A stretch of DNA of 64,000 bases from Pectinophora gossypiella (GCF_024362695.1 NC_065410.1:740001-804000), one strand, 5' to 3'. Counted from the stretch's first letter, positions 20,645 to 31,744 are shown. Notes: generated by a model not told the origin, from the sequence alone. Numbers and translations: made by a program.

Positions 20645-20988
20645 CGACCTCCGTGGTCCAGTGGTTGAGCGTTGGGGTCACGATCCGGAGGTCCGGGTTC
20701 GATTTCCGGTGGGGATGTATCACAAAAATTACTTTGTAGTTTGGTTGCGACATTACTGGCTGATCACCAGATTCAGAAGGCACGTTAAGCCGTTGGTCCC
20801 GGTTACTAATTACTGATGTAATGTATATGTGTGTCGTAGATTTTACCTAAATAAACTTTTTTATTAGGTATTTTTTTTTAGTCGTTACATGAGCCATGTC
20901 AGGGGCCTACGGTGGCTCAATAGTAATCCTGACACCAGGGTTGATAAGGTTGACCCAACCCACACGATAGAAGAAGAACCCAATGTAA
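20645..20988 (+). repeat. SINE-2, full length with a short insertion
   Basis: Head TCCGTGGTCCAGTGGTTGAG with B box GGGTTCGATTTCC, then core and tail with GATAGAAGAAGAA. A ~50-bp AT-rich piece (about 20,820-20,880, with AAATAAACTTTTTTATTAGG) interrupts it after GATGTA, so this is another insertion into a SINE-2. Confidence 0.85.
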
Positions 20989-21437
20989 GTTGTTTGACAT
21001 TCTGTTACAGTTTGGTAGATGAAAGTTTTGCTAGCGGTTCATATTAATATTAAATTTCATTTTCAGTACGGGTTGATTAACGAGGTAATCCTCGATAAAC
21101 TAAATGATTAAATTTAAGATATTAGTGAGGTAATTCCTCGTAGTTTAATTTAATCATTTAAGATCACTTTTCAACAAGTTTTTGAGAATATCAAACTTTG
21201 TAGGTATAAAATGATACCGGGAATCTCTTACTCTTACTCCCTTAATACTTATTGTTTTCCAAAAAAAAAAAAAATTCAAATCATGTATCAACCTACTTCA
21301 CTTAAGTTTATATGTGCTTGTATATTTTAGAGATTATACGACCCATATACGGTACAGTGCATTTCTTCGAGGCAATGACGTCATAAATCGTCTGAAACAG
21401 ATGTATAAGGCCAATGATGATGATGATGATACATTAC

Positions 21438-21740
21438 GTACATAAACTGCCTATATACGTCTTAGTGCTGGGCACATGCCTTCCCTCAATCAAACGGAGG
21501 GGTATGGAGCATACTCCACCACGCTGCTCCTATTCGGGTTGGTGGAAGTGGTTTTACGGCTAATAGCCAGGACCAACGGTTTAACGTGCCGTTGCTTCAT
21601 CTTACTTTTTAGGACAATCAGATGATTCAGGTCTGGAAAGTCCTTACTAAACAAAGGACAGTCTCACAAAGTGATTTCGACAATGTCCCCATCGGGAATC
21701 GAACCCGGACCTCCAGATCACTAAATCACGGAGGCTGTTA
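21438..21740 (-). repeat. SINE-1, mostly complete
   Basis: Reverse-strand SINE-1 with tail, core (a deletion in CGGAAGGCACG), TTTGTGAGACTGTCCTTTG and B box GGGTTCGATTCCC. The A box region is shortened. Confidence 0.85.
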
Positions 21741-21884
21741 CGACTCGGTACCTATTACAATGTTTATTTTTAAAAGCTTGTCAATTAAAGCATATTGTTG
21801 ATAAGACGCTTTGTTTTAAAATTATTATACGACAAAATAAACATGATTTTTAGCAAATTACTTTATATCATTTTAACCCTACTA

Positions 21885-22584
21885 CAGGGATCAGGGATTT
21901 TGTACACCCAATGTGTACAAAGTGATCCTTTAGTAAAGGTTCGGAAATCCTTTAATAAAACTGAAAACATTATACCAACCGTAAATATTAGCATTACCAC
22001 TACAGAATACAGAACTTTATTAATAACACATGTCGTTACTAGTCAATTATAAAAAGATAACCATTGTCAATAGGCAAAAACACCGATATACCAAGGGTAA
22101 TATTATTACATATTACTCATTAACTTAACAATGATTACATATTATTGTAATATTTATTATCGATACCAATTACAATTAATAATTATAACTATATATAATT
22201 ATAAAATTGTTTTGTCATAAGCTCTTTTATGTCATAAAATTGTTGTTCTAGTAGTCAAGACTTAACAAGAGTTCTTTCACCCATGTATGCGTTTGACTTA
22301 TAATACTTTATTTATTCAATAGTGTAATTAATTAGTAGTATACTTCCGAGGTACAGACTGTAACAATAGCGGAATATTGCATTGAGACAAACCTTTAACA
22401 ATGCGATCCAATTGTATCATTATGTAAAATGTTTTCAACAATAAATAAAAAAAAAGACATCAGTCATAACATAAACAGATAAGTTACTTAACCAAACAAA
22501 TTTCAACGTTCGCTCTTACTTTTATATTTTCGTAGGCATTCTATTTTAAAGGGATCACTTTGTACACCTTTCCCCTAATCACTG
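21885..22584. mobile_element. MITE-4, 700-bp inverted-repeat element
   Basis: GTGTACAAAGTGATCC (21,913-21,928) is exactly inverted at 22,552-22,567. Both ends extend to a CAGNGATNAGGG terminus. The CAG.G start recalls hAT elements, but no 8-bp target duplication is evident. An 85-codon plus-strand frame (21,795-22,052) begins outside the element and overlaps its left end. I do not call it a gene. Confidence 0.5.
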
Positions 22585-22904
22585 ATTTCATATTAAATAT
22601 TAAGTAACTAGATAAGCCTTGGTCCAATTTGTTATTGATTAAACTGAGCCCAGTTTCAAACTTTCCGAATACTATTACTCTATTCGTCCCACATATATCC
22701 GTGGAGTTACAAACTCGTCGAAAAAATACATAAGCCGATTAGAGTGGTGCTTTGTATCAGTCGGTGGGACGTGGGACGGTATAGTTGAGGATCAGTGTGA
22801 TAAAAAACCTTTGCCCACATGTGAGATGAATATTTTAAAATATTTTATTTCATGTCTTTAGTATGTTAACAGTACTGCTACACCCACTACTCGCTATATT
22901 TAAA

Positions 22905-22980
22905 TCCCATGTCATAGGAGAGGAGCCTATTGTCGTTAACCGATCATACATCCTCGAAATCATGGATCAATTATATATGA
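22905..22980 (+). repeat. rep-T copy
   Basis: GAGGAGCCTATTGTCGTTAA then CATCCTCGAAATCATGGATC matches 33,586-33,670 and, reversed, 44,797-44,860. It is followed by SINE-4-like ATGATCCAAACATGAATT. Confidence 0.5.
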
Positions 22981-23084
22981 TCCAAACATGAATTGAAACT
23001 CAACAATAGTTGGATTCAGTAGTTTAGAGTCCGAACCGGGATTCAAACACGTGACACTAGGAAAAAAGTTTCCATGTATTTTAA

Positions 23085-23200
23085 ATGGCCTCCACCAACC
23101 CGCAGTGAAGCAGCGTTGTAGACTATGCTCCATACCCCCTCCAGTTGTTTGAGGGGAGGCCCGTGCCTTGATGTGGGACGTATATAGGCTGTTTATGTTT
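23085..23200 (+). repeat. SINE-1 tail fragment
   Basis: CCTCCACCAACCCGCAGTG, CCAGTTGTTTGAGGGGAGG and GTGGGACGTATATAGGCTG. The head and core are missing. Confidence 0.85.
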
Positions 23201-23234
23201 ATGTAATGTATGTTATGATATATTAGATTGGCTA

Positions 23235-23445
23235 GAAACTGTACAGTAACTGCCAGTACTATTCAGAGGTGGAGGACAGGAGTCCTAGTAGTACGGCTTT
23301 AAAATAGACTACTCTGGGCGCCATCCCAATCGCATCAGATAGAGTACTGCGGAGCGGAAGGCAAGTGGAAATCCACGGCCCTATTTTTCTTAAAAAAGTA
23401 ACATGGAGAACACTACACCGACAAGAGCGTGGCTCCTAAATTAGT
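23235..23445 (+). repeat. SINE-5 3' part
   Basis: CAGTACTATTCAGAGGTGGA, GGCGCCATCCCAATCGCATC, ACTGCGGAGCGGAAGGCAAG and the tail CCGACAAGAGCGTGGCTCCT. Confidence 0.8.
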
Positions 23446-23454
23446 GATGTGATG

Positions 23455-23522
23455 ACGTCCCACTACTGGGCACAGATCTCCCCTCAATAAACCGGAGGGA
23501 GTGTGGAGCTTACTTAACCACG
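23455..23522 (-). repeat. SINE-1 tail fragment between SINE-5 pieces
   Basis: GACGTCCCACTACTGGGC, TCCCCTCAATAAACCGGAGG and CACGCTGCTGC match reverse-strand SINE-1. A second SINE-5 end follows immediately. Confidence 0.75.
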
Positions 23523-23635
23523 CTGCTGCGCCAGTGCGGAAGGCAAGAGGAAAACCACTGCCCTATTTTTCCCTAAAAAGCTAGCACGGAGAAGGCTATA
23601 CCGACAATAGCTTGGCTCTTAAATTAGTGATGATG
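23523..23635 (+). repeat. Second SINE-5 3' part
   Basis: GTGCGGAAGGCAAGAGGAAA, CCACTGCCCTATTTTTCCC and CCGACAATAGCTTGGCTCTT with a GATGATGA tail. The stem of the tail hairpin has one mismatch. Confidence 0.75.
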
Positions 23636-24439
23636 AGACAAAGAAAAAATCTTTCTTATGCCTGCCTACTCATATGCTTAAATTACGATCCATGATACAG
23701 CTGGGCGAAGGTCGTTCCTAATTCGGATCTTAACACGTTGACAGTCCCCATACATAATGTTTTGACTTCCTTGTGAGTACCGCATATTACTTCAATTTTT
23801 ATAATATGTCATTTTAGTTAATTGAAAAAGTAAAGCCAAATAAACAGATATTTTTGATTACTTGAATATTTTTACAAAAAAATCAGTCACTTCAGACTTC
23901 AAACAGGTGGACAATAGCATTCCTCAAACATACTGTAACACAAACTTTTGCTAAATTACCCGAGATCCAAGTGGAGCACCCGCCCTTAGTGTGTACCTGC
24001 TTGTTTCTTAGTGACCCATGTATGGATCACGGACGTATTTAGCTAGTCCGTCATGACCCGCATATGGATCACTGGACTGTCAACGTGTTAAACCAGTGGG
24101 ACGGCGAGACTGTATCTTTTTAGTCCGTTTGGACCGAGGCCGGTATAATGGCCGCCATTAAAACAGCCTGCCGATCCATCACGCAGTAACACGATATACT
24201 GATAAATAAGGTTCCCTCGCATTTTTCCAACGTTTCGTCTCTGTCATATCATTGGAAATTTTGCTATATTTATATTTCATTTAGATAGGATGTGAGTGAA
24301 ATAGATAAATATTTTAGAGAAATAATTACTTGAGCTTTTTAATTTACCTACACGTTACAGACTGTTTTCAAATACTCCGGTAGATTGAAACTATACAGTG
24401 GGACGTGTATCCCCTAGACTGTTTTGACTGTTTGTATTT
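23636..24439. other. Nothing recognised
   Basis: No frame of note. Two near-repeats of a GTATGGATCAC block lie near 24,020-24,070. Confidence 0.3.
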
Positions 24440-24562
24440 TTATAACATAACATAACAAATATTTTATTGCACGAACAGGAAAAACAAAATACAAAATAAA
24501 ACAGAAATAGAATGAGAACAATAGGCGGCCTTATTGCTAAGTAGCAATCTCTTCCAGGTAAC
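24440..24562 (-). repeat. LINE-4 3' end
   Basis: Nearly the same as 17,482-17,605, including AATAGGCGGCCTTATTGCTA and the (ATAAC)n end. Confidence 0.85.
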
Positions 24563-25590
24563 CTTTAAGTATAGAAGATATTTAATATTATGTAATATAG
24601 CGGGATAGTGCAGCATGGGAATACTTGTACGTATAAAAATAAATAAAAGATAGATACACTTACGAGTACATAAACTACATAATAATTATACACGTATACC
24701 TAATTGTTATAATAAATAACATTCCGATTATATTTTTATTTACCTTTTACGAAACTAAAAATAAATTTGAATACAAATAATTTGTTTTGTGTACTACCCA
24801 TCATCATAATCATCATCATCGCGTCCGTGTCCGGCGACTCCTAAATGTCTATCCCAGGTCGTTGTTATGATAGGCCCTAATGTACTACCCATAAAAAGTT
24901 AGTAATAGTGAACTCATATATATGTATTTAGTAAAATTAAATTGTATCACAATTTATGGACCTGCGTACAGTGCTGCATAATACGACCATGTTAGGGCTC
25001 GCCGCAACAATCTGCAGAACGCTTACAATGCGACGACATATCCAAGTATCCCTATTCTTAGCGGCGCAACGCCATATCACCGCCCTGAAATTCTCGTTAC
25101 TAAACCGCAATTATATGTTACCGCGAAATTAAATACAAAACAAGGTCGGTTCTGAAAACAAGTCTTCTATTAAACAAGGCACTAAAATCATTACCAAACA
25201 ATTCTCCTTAATATCAAGGATGTGCTCATCAAGTTACGAGTACTTTAAACCAAGTGGGGTCAAGATTATGTCTGTTGTCTGGTGCAGCTATATAGTTGTA
25301 AACTAAGCTTTGATCCGTATCTGGTCGACTGGGTCCGGAGTGGGCCCAGTTCTGAGTTCTCAAGAACTTTTGGGCCCGGATATTTCACGCTAGTTTGCGT
25401 CGAGTCATCGGATTTGTTCGAATCGCTGGCTGGTTTAGACTGGTTTAGACCACTTTAAACTCAATTAGGAAATAGAGATGTACCGTCTAGACGGCGAGTA
25501 GTTGACTAATAGCATAGTCGGCAACTAGAATTAAAAATTATTACCATAAATCAGACAAAAATACACAAAAAAATAAAATAATATTTATAT
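24563..25590. other. Nothing recognised
   Basis: About 1 kb with no gene seen. An imperfect palindrome GGGCCCAGTTCTGAG/TCAAGAACTTTTGGGCCC sits at about 25,343-25,378, and CTGGTTTAGA is doubled at about 25,432-25,451. Confidence 0.3.
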
Positions 25591-25592
25591 AT

Positions 25593-25804
25593 AGGGTTGA
25601 AGTGACATTGTAAAGACAACTTTGAGGGATGATTTAGAACACGATTTTGAGTTGATATCAAGTGGAATTTTCGTCGCAAAAGTATGGAACTGAAATTAAT
25701 TAGAAAAAAAAAAACACTAAAATTATCATTAAGTTTCCAACAGGAAATTCTACTTGTTATTAACTCAGAATCATGGTCTGAATCATCTCCCTCAGTATTT
25801 GTTT
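25593..25804. mobile_element. MITE-1, single unit
   Basis: The arms AGTTGATATCAAGTGGAATT and, inverted, CTTGTTATTAACTCAGAATC with ATGGTCTGAATCATC define one unit. It is more diverged than the paired units and has no partner. Confidence 0.75.
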
Positions 25805-25862
25805 GAAGACCTGTAATACCCAGCAGTGGGATGCGGGCTGATTGACGACGATGATGATGATG
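25805..25862 (+). repeat. RTE-c/SINE-type tail
   Basis: TACCCAGCAGTGGGATGCGG followed by CTGATTGACGACGATGATGA is the CCCAGCAGTGGG hairpin tail with (GAT)n. The body is missing. Confidence 0.65.
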
Positions 25863-26029
25863 TCTTTTATGGTTTCATGTACATTACCAATTCAAGAGAC
25901 AGTTTTTCTTCCACAATACTAGCTATGGACAATTTTTTTGACTGTCTAATCAGCTCGTCGGCCAAACCTGTAGTCGCCCCATCCCTATTTGGAAGAGAGA
26001 AGTTGTTATTTAATCTGAGTGCTACTCTA

Positions 26030-26085
26030 TTAGGAGGTACTGGGTGAGAGTCCTCAGCGCTATATAAGTAGTTAGTAGTAAATGC
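26030..26085 (+). repeat. LINE-3 3' fragment
   Basis: GGTACTGGGTGAGAGTCCTC, AGCGCT and AAGTAGTTAG match the LINE-3 3' UTR with an internal deletion. Confidence 0.6.
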
Positions 26086-26189
26086 GTGTATTAAATTACA
26101 CGGAAAAATGTAAAGCCCCGAACGCATTACGGCAATCCGGCTAATTCTAGACCCGTCGTGTTACAAAATGGAATATTATTATTTTCTAA

Positions 26190-26930
26190 CGGTCTCTGTG
26201 GTCTAGTGGTTGAGCGTGGGGTAACGATCCGGAGGTCCCGAGTTTGTATCCTGGTAAGGACATATCACAAAAAAAAAACTTTGTAAGCCTGGTTTGGGTA
26301 GGACATTGCAAACTGATCACCCGAAATAATGAAAGGCGATCCGTACTTGGGAAGGCACGTTAAGCCATTGGCCACGGATACTCAGAAATCAGAATCATTT
26401 ATTCAACGTAATTATCATGGATAAACTTGTTCAATTGGTCAATGTAACATTTTTGAATTTACGTCATTTCGCAAGGTGTTATGGCTGAGGAGAAGAAATG
26501 ACAAGAAACTGCAACAGCAACACATCTTTTAAAAACCAATACATTACAAGTTATTTAATAACTAGAGGAACACATTCAATACCAAACATTTTTATCATTT
26601 AGGTAGTCATGAATTTTATAATAAACTTTTTTACATAAAGTAAGCTTCACATGAGCTTTAACCTTATTTTCTGACAAATTTAAAATATTATCTGGTATTT
26701 TATTGTAAAAACGTATACATAACCCCAAAAAAGATGAATTTAATTTACTTAATCTAGAATTTTGAATAGCAATTTTATTTTTATTTCTTGTATTGTACTA
26801 CTTACTGACGTAGGTACGTAGTCGTTACATAAGTCATGTCTGTGATCTTTGGCGGCTCTGTAACAATCCTGACACCAGGGTTGATTGGGTTTGTAATCAA
26901 CCTCACAACCCATACGATAAAAGAAGAAGA
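26190..26930 (+). repeat. SINE-2 split by a LINE-1 3' end
   Basis: The 5' part is 26,190-26,387 (head GGTCTAGTGGTTGAGCG, core GGGAAGGCACGTTAAGCC). The 3' part is 26,799-26,930 (CTTACTGACGTAGG, TTTGGCGGCTC, CACAACCCATACGATA). Together they make one SINE-2, so the LINE came later. Confidence 0.85.
26388..26798 (-). repeat. LINE-1 3' end inserted in SINE-2
   Basis: Minus strand: end of the LINE-1 ORF2 (codons near RLSKLNSSFLGL and NKIPDNILNL), 3' UTR and AATAAATGATTCTGATT end. It is close in sequence to the 3' end of the 1,101-4,578 element. Confidence 0.87.
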
Positions 26931-27051
26931 TTATTAATTTAATGTTATTTTGAATTCCCTCGATTATTCCAAGTGGCAAAGACAGTAGCCAAGTGCTTTC
27001 ACTGTCTTAGGAATGGAAACTATGCGGCATGTATTTAGAATTGCTGCTTTT

Positions 27052-27135
27052 TGAACACCTCCACCAACCCTTAGTGGAGCAGGATTGAGGGGAGGCCTTT
27101 CCCCAGCAGTAGGACGCATACAGGCTGTTTATGTT
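27052..27135 (+). repeat. SINE-1 tail fragment
   Basis: CACCTCCACCAACCCTTAGT, GATTGAGGGGAGGCC, CCCCAGCAGTAGGACGCATA. A deletion removes the part before the GAGGGGAGG block. Confidence 0.8.
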
Positions 27136-27319
27136 CTGTGCTTTTTGAAGCAGCGCGAATATAGCTGGATGTTATTATTAACGTAGAAAGATATCGTTTT
27201 CAGAGTAAGTAATGAGAATCCTTAACACGTACACACCTGAGCCTATTGAAACCGAAACCTTTTTTATGAATCGATAAGGTAAAAATAGATAAAAATAAAA
27301 ATATCTTCTACAATTTAAT

Positions 27320-27600
27320 GTAACGGTTATTTAATGAAGCCGATTCCTGCAAACTCATCATAATTTTATTTTTATGTTATACCCGTCATTTTCTTATTCG
27401 ACGAAAATGAAAGGGACGGATGATTGACAACTGTCAATTTTAAAATGAGCGAATGAATGAATAATAAAATAGGCATCTCGCTGATATGCAACCCGTTTGA
27501 CGTGTGCTGCCAATTTAGTTCTGTCAGGTTATTTGCCTATATAATTTTGGGAAGTTTTTTTTTTTAATTTCTGCCTAAAACTGACGTGTTTTCCACAACG
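27320..27600 (+). repeat. MITE-5, one-armed copy
   Basis: CGACGAAAATGAAAGGGACG, GATGATTGACAACTGTCAAT, TATGCAACCCGTTTGACGTG and CTGCCTAAAACTGACGT parallel 50,765-51,000. The right arm is missing. Confidence 0.65.
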
Positions 27601-27624
27601 GTTGGCCACTGCTTAAGGTCATCA

Positions 27625-27927
27625 TCTCCCTAGCATTATCCCGTCTTTCACGAGGTCCGTTTACCTAACCTGAAGATTTGACAGGTCCGGTTTTTTACAG
27701 AAGCGACTGCCTGTCTGACCTTCTAACCCGCGAAGGGAAAACCAGCCCAATACAGTTTAGGTTATATACCTCGGAAAAGGCACGTGAGTTTCCTCACTTG
27801 ATACTTATACATGATCCAACCATGAATTCGAAAACAAATTAGACAATAATTGGTTTAGGCCTGTGCTGGATTCGAACCTGCGATCTCAAAGTAAGTGCTT
27901 TACTAAATGGGCTACCACGTCTCTACT
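27625..27927 (-). repeat. SINE-4, nearly full length
   Basis: The reverse strand has the tRNA-like head (GTGGTAGCCCATTTAGTAAA A-box region, B box GGTTCGAATCC), the ATGATCCAAACATG-like block, CCCGCGGGTTAG-like block, AACCGGACCTGTCAAATC and CTAGGGAGATGATG tail. Confidence 0.85.
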
Positions 27928-28349
27928 TTTTAAAGTATAAGTATTTAAACGAGGCATGTCAGGGTCGGTCATCGACCTCGCAGCTAAGATGACTTTAATA
28001 ATGTAGTATTCCGCCTAATTTATATTTATATTTTGTATATTTTCTTTTAAGTATCAGTATCACTTTATTAAGATTATTGAGTTTCTAGGAAAATATCGTC
28101 GATTGTAAAAAAATAGTATTATAATTTACTTACGGATTTTGCCATAAGCTATTTCTAAAATTGGTTGAATCATTTCAGTAATGGAAAACGAGTCTTCTTT
28201 TTTGAACTACCCGCATGTTGCCTTAATCAATTCCCACAGGAAAACCTTGCTAGAGTTAAAATTTTAGGCGAAATTAGCTACTATTTAGGCAAAAATATGA
28301 TATTACTTAGGTAATTACTATGGGACGGAATTTCTGTAGCATGTTTGGA

Positions 28350-28793
28350 TTTTCCGATTCTCCATCGGAAAAGTATGGAAGTGAAAATAATTTAAAACGA
28401 CACTAAAATTTTCATGAACTTTCCGACAGGAAAATCCACTTGATATCAACTCAGAATCATGGTCTGAATCATTCCCCTCAGTATTTGTTACGATGTCACA
28501 AACACCTTATCTATTTGTATGGCTACTTGTATGTACTTGTACTGGGTGTAAGTAACATCGTAACGAATACTGAGAGGATGATTTAGCTCATTATTCTGAG
28601 TCAATCAAGAGGAATTTTTTATCGCAAAAGTATATAATATAAAGAAAAAAGTATAGAATTGAAAATAATTAAAAAAACAAACAAAACATGAATTTTGCGA
28701 CGGAAAGTTCCACTTGATATCAACTCAGAATTATAGGCTCAGTCATGCCTCAAAGTTTTCTTTACAATGTCACTAACATCCTGTATTAACTTT
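28350..28793. mobile_element. MITE-1 pair, reverse orientation
   Basis: Two units (28,350-28,508, left arm shortened; 28,546-28,793) are joined by a linker GTATGGCTACTTGTATGTAC. That linker is the reverse complement of the linkers in the two plus-orientation pairs. Arms carry CACTTGATATCAACTCAGAA and its inverse. Confidence 0.8.
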
Positions 28794-28929
28794 AACTAAA
28801 GACATCCACTCGGAACGGAAACATTAAAAAAACACGCTGTGTACATTACTTCGCATAGTACACAAAAACGACCACACAGTGCATACCTGGCAAGAGCGAT
28901 CGGTGCGACTATTATTTCTACGCGTACTA

Positions 28930-29045
28930 TTTTATCTATGGCCCCTTATCCTGCGGACACCTCCCAATTTTATTTTCAATTAACATGTAATTTGCTTATA
29001 TGTCGAAAAGGAAAAGGACGGATGATTTTCAATTGTCAATCTTGA
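28930..29045 (+). repeat. MITE-5 left-arm fragment
   Basis: CTATGGCCCCTTATCCTGCG, AATTTTATTTTCAATTAACA and AAAAGGACGGATGATT match the left arm at 50,755-50,840. Confidence 0.6.
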
Positions 29046-29705
29046 TGAGACGTTCGACAAAATAATATATTTATACTTCCTATTTGTGACCAATTGAATA
29101 AAATCATTTTTGGGTTTGGACTCAATGTCAATATAATAAGTCCGTAAACAGTCAACTTTGACTTTCCGGATTATTTCTGTTTATCTTTAGCCAGATGTGA
29201 AATAAAACACACCAGTTGCCAACTTCAGAGTTATTACGTATATTTTCGAGTAACTAATTTTGATTTACGACATTTTGATTCAATAACAAACTTTGCTCCA
29301 GCGAAAATAACAAAATAACAGCCTGTGTTTTGTTTCCTTTAATTAGTTACCCCAATTTAAAGTTCATTTCATGAAAATGTAGCTTGCTACGAGCGAAGCA
29401 AATTGCTACTTATGTAGCTGCTACGGCGTAGCATGTGTTTTATGTAGTTTGGTTAGCTTCATGTAGTGTTATAGTGAAAGCTAGGCTTATGTAACAGTTA
29501 TCTGTCGTCTATTCATTTTGTGACCTAAGCCACAGAATAAAAAATACTACATAAGTATAGAACGGTAACTCTCGGAACAAATTCGTATCTCTCTGGGTTT
29601 AAGCTTAGTCCAAATGACCGTAAGCCACTAAGGAGTAAGTAGAGTGCATGCTGTAAATTCACTGTCATCACCATTAATATTTCATTAATTGTTTTTACGT
29701 GGTTG
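29046..29705. other. Nothing recognised
   Basis: There is a short repetitive patch around 29,380-29,465 built on GTAGCTTGCTACGAGCGAAG and ATGTAGCTGCTACGGCGTAG. It has local hairpin potential but no known identity. Confidence 0.3.
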
Positions 29706-29935
29706 GGAGTCATCTCCCTAGTGTTATCCCGTTTTTCACGGGGTCCGTTTACCTTACCTGAAGATTTGACTGACAGTCTGACCTTCCAACTCGCAAAGGG
29801 AAAACCAGCCCAATACAGGTCAGGTCACATACCTCCGAAACGCATTTCTCGGGTATATGGGTTTCGTCACGATGTTTTCCTTCACCGCTGAGCACGTGAT
29901 AATCATTTATGTCCAGCCGTAAGTAGGAAGTATTA
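29706..29935 (-). repeat. SINE-4 3' two-thirds
   Basis: Reverse-strand tail TCATCTCCCTAGTGTTATCC, CACGGGGTCCGTTTACCTTA, CCAGCCCAATACAGGTCAGG, ACGATGTTTTCCTTCACCGC, AATCATTTATG. A deletion removes the AACCGGACC block. Confidence 0.83.
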
Positions 29936-29944
29936 CATAAAACA

Positions 29945-30152
29945 TACATAAATAGCCTATATACGTCCTACTGCTGCCCAGCAGTGGTTAGGCCTGTGCC
30001 CACAGGCCTCCCCTCAATCAACCGGAGGGGGTATGGAGCATACTCCACCACGCTGCTCCAATGCGGGTTGGTGGAGGTGTTTTTACGGCTAATAGCCGGG
30101 ACCAACAGCTTAACGTGCCCTCCGAAGCACGGAAGCATCTTACTTTTTCGGA
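29945..30152 (-). repeat. SINE-1 3' two-thirds
   Basis: Reverse-strand tail, CCTCCCCTCAATCAACCGGA, CACCACGCTGCTCCAATGCG, GGCTAATAGCC, common core to CGGAAAAGTAAG. The tail contains a short duplication (AGCAGTGGTTAGGCCTGTGC). The head is absent. Confidence 0.87.
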
Positions 30153-30394
30153 AAAGTAAGGAAGTATTAGGCCGTTTTTATTTAAAAAGATAAAAAAGCT
30201 TGTTAGAATAAAAAATAAATACTTTGTTATAGGAGAGGGCAGAAAAGTTGTCGAACTATCGACACATGCTGCGCAAGTTAAACGCTTTGAAGCTTTCTAC
30301 AACATTCTTTACTAACAGGTTTACTTGGATCTTCCGAACCATCTTTGTATTATGTAAAACAGAAGAAAAAGGTTAAGGTGAGATATTAAACAGC

Positions 30395-30717
30395 CTCACA
30401 TAGCCTCCGAGGTCAAGTGGTTAAAGATCTGGAGGTCCGGTTTCGATTCCCGATGGGGAGATAGTCGAAATCACTTTATATGACTGTCCTTTGTTTAGTA
30501 TGAACACTGCGGGCTTGAATCACCTGTTTTTCCGAAAAAGTAAGATTCCGTGCTTCAGAAGGCACGCTAAGCCGTTGGTCCCGGGCTACTGGCCTAACAC
30601 CTCCATCAACCCGCAGTGGAGCGGCGTGGTGGCGTATGCTCCATATCCCCTCCGGTTGATTGAGGGGAGGCCTGTGTCCAGCAGTGGGACGTATATAGGC
30701 TGTTTATGTATATATGT
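30395..30717 (+). repeat. SINE-1, nearly full length
   Basis: The A box region is shortened (GAGGTCAAGTGGTTAAAG). B box GGTTTCGATTCCC, core (TTCAGAAGGCACGCTAAGCC), tail CCAGCAGTGGGACGTATATA follow. Confidence 0.87.
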
Positions 30718-30920
30718 ACGAGGTCTTAAACATTTTTTTGGTACAGAAAAGGTTAACCGTTTATTAACTAATTATATGACAGTGTTGTTGAGGTCAGTCC
30801 TTAACCTCACAATTAACGAAACCACGAAAAAGGTACACTGGGGAAAAATTTGAACTTACATACGACAAAATAACTTGTAGATACAAATTTGGTTATTTTA
30901 CAAATGCAAAAAATAAATAA

Positions 30921-31414
30921 ACAGGGTGTTAGTGACATCGTAACGAATACTGAGGGGGATGATCAGACCATGATTCTGAGTTGATACTAAGTGGAATTTT
31001 CTATCGCAAAATTCGAGATTTTTTTTTAGTTTTTTAAATTATTTTTAATTCTATACTTTTGCGATGGAAAATTCCACTTGATATTAACTCAGAATAATGA
31101 GCTGAATCATTCCTCTCAGTATTCGTTACGATGTCACTTACACCCCTTCAAAGTACATACTAGTAGCCATATAAGTACGTATAGGTATGTGTGCTAGTGA
31201 CACCGTAACGAATACTGAGGGGGATGACTTAGACCATGATTCTGAATTGATATCAAGTGGAATTTCCTGTCGGAAAATTCATGAAAGTCTTTTTTTAAAT
31301 TATGTTCAGTTCCATAAATTTGCGACGGAAAATTCTACTTGATATCAACTGAGAATTACGTATGGTCTGAATCATCCCTCAAAGTTTTCGTTACGATGTC
31401 ACTAACACCCTGTA
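30921..31414. mobile_element. MITE-1 pair, plus orientation
   Basis: Units 30,921-31,146 and 31,189-31,414 each have ~80-bp inverted arms (GTGACATCGTAACGAATACT outward, AGTTGATACTAAGTGGAATT inward). They are joined by GTACATACTAGTAGCCATAT. The outer ends are ACAGGGTGTTAG and CTAACACCCTGT. No ORF is present. Confidence 0.87.
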
Positions 31415-31621
31415 GGTATAACACAAATAATGCAAACATGCCTAAACACAACTTTTCAAAAACAAATGTTACAAATAGATTAACAAGTCGCTATTCCCAT
31501 CCGGAATAAAAGTTGCTAAAACAAAATAAATCTAAGGAAAAATGCCTGTAAATCACTAAGATTGAACGTGTTCATGTTTATGAACTTTATAGACAAGACC
31601 ATAATAAATAATTATTATACC

Positions 31622-31737
31622 TATAAGTACCCGCAGTGGAGCAGCGTGGTAGAGTATGCTCCATACCCCCTCCGGTTGATTGAGGTGAGGCGTGTGCCCA
31701 GCAGTGGGACGTATATAGGCTGTTTATGTTTATGTAT
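31622..31737 (+). repeat. SINE-1 tail fragment
   Basis: CCGCAGTGGAGCAGCGTGG, CCCCCTCCGGTTGATTGAGG and CCCAGCAGTGGGACGTATAT. Confidence 0.87.
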
Positions 31738-31744
31738 ACCTATA

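Noticed and set aside
21795..22052. 85-codon frame with a hydrophobic, signal-peptide-like start (IFSKLLYIILTLLQG)
   Set aside because: AT-rich sequence often gives such residues by chance, and the frame overlaps the end of an inverted-repeat element. No homology was recognised.
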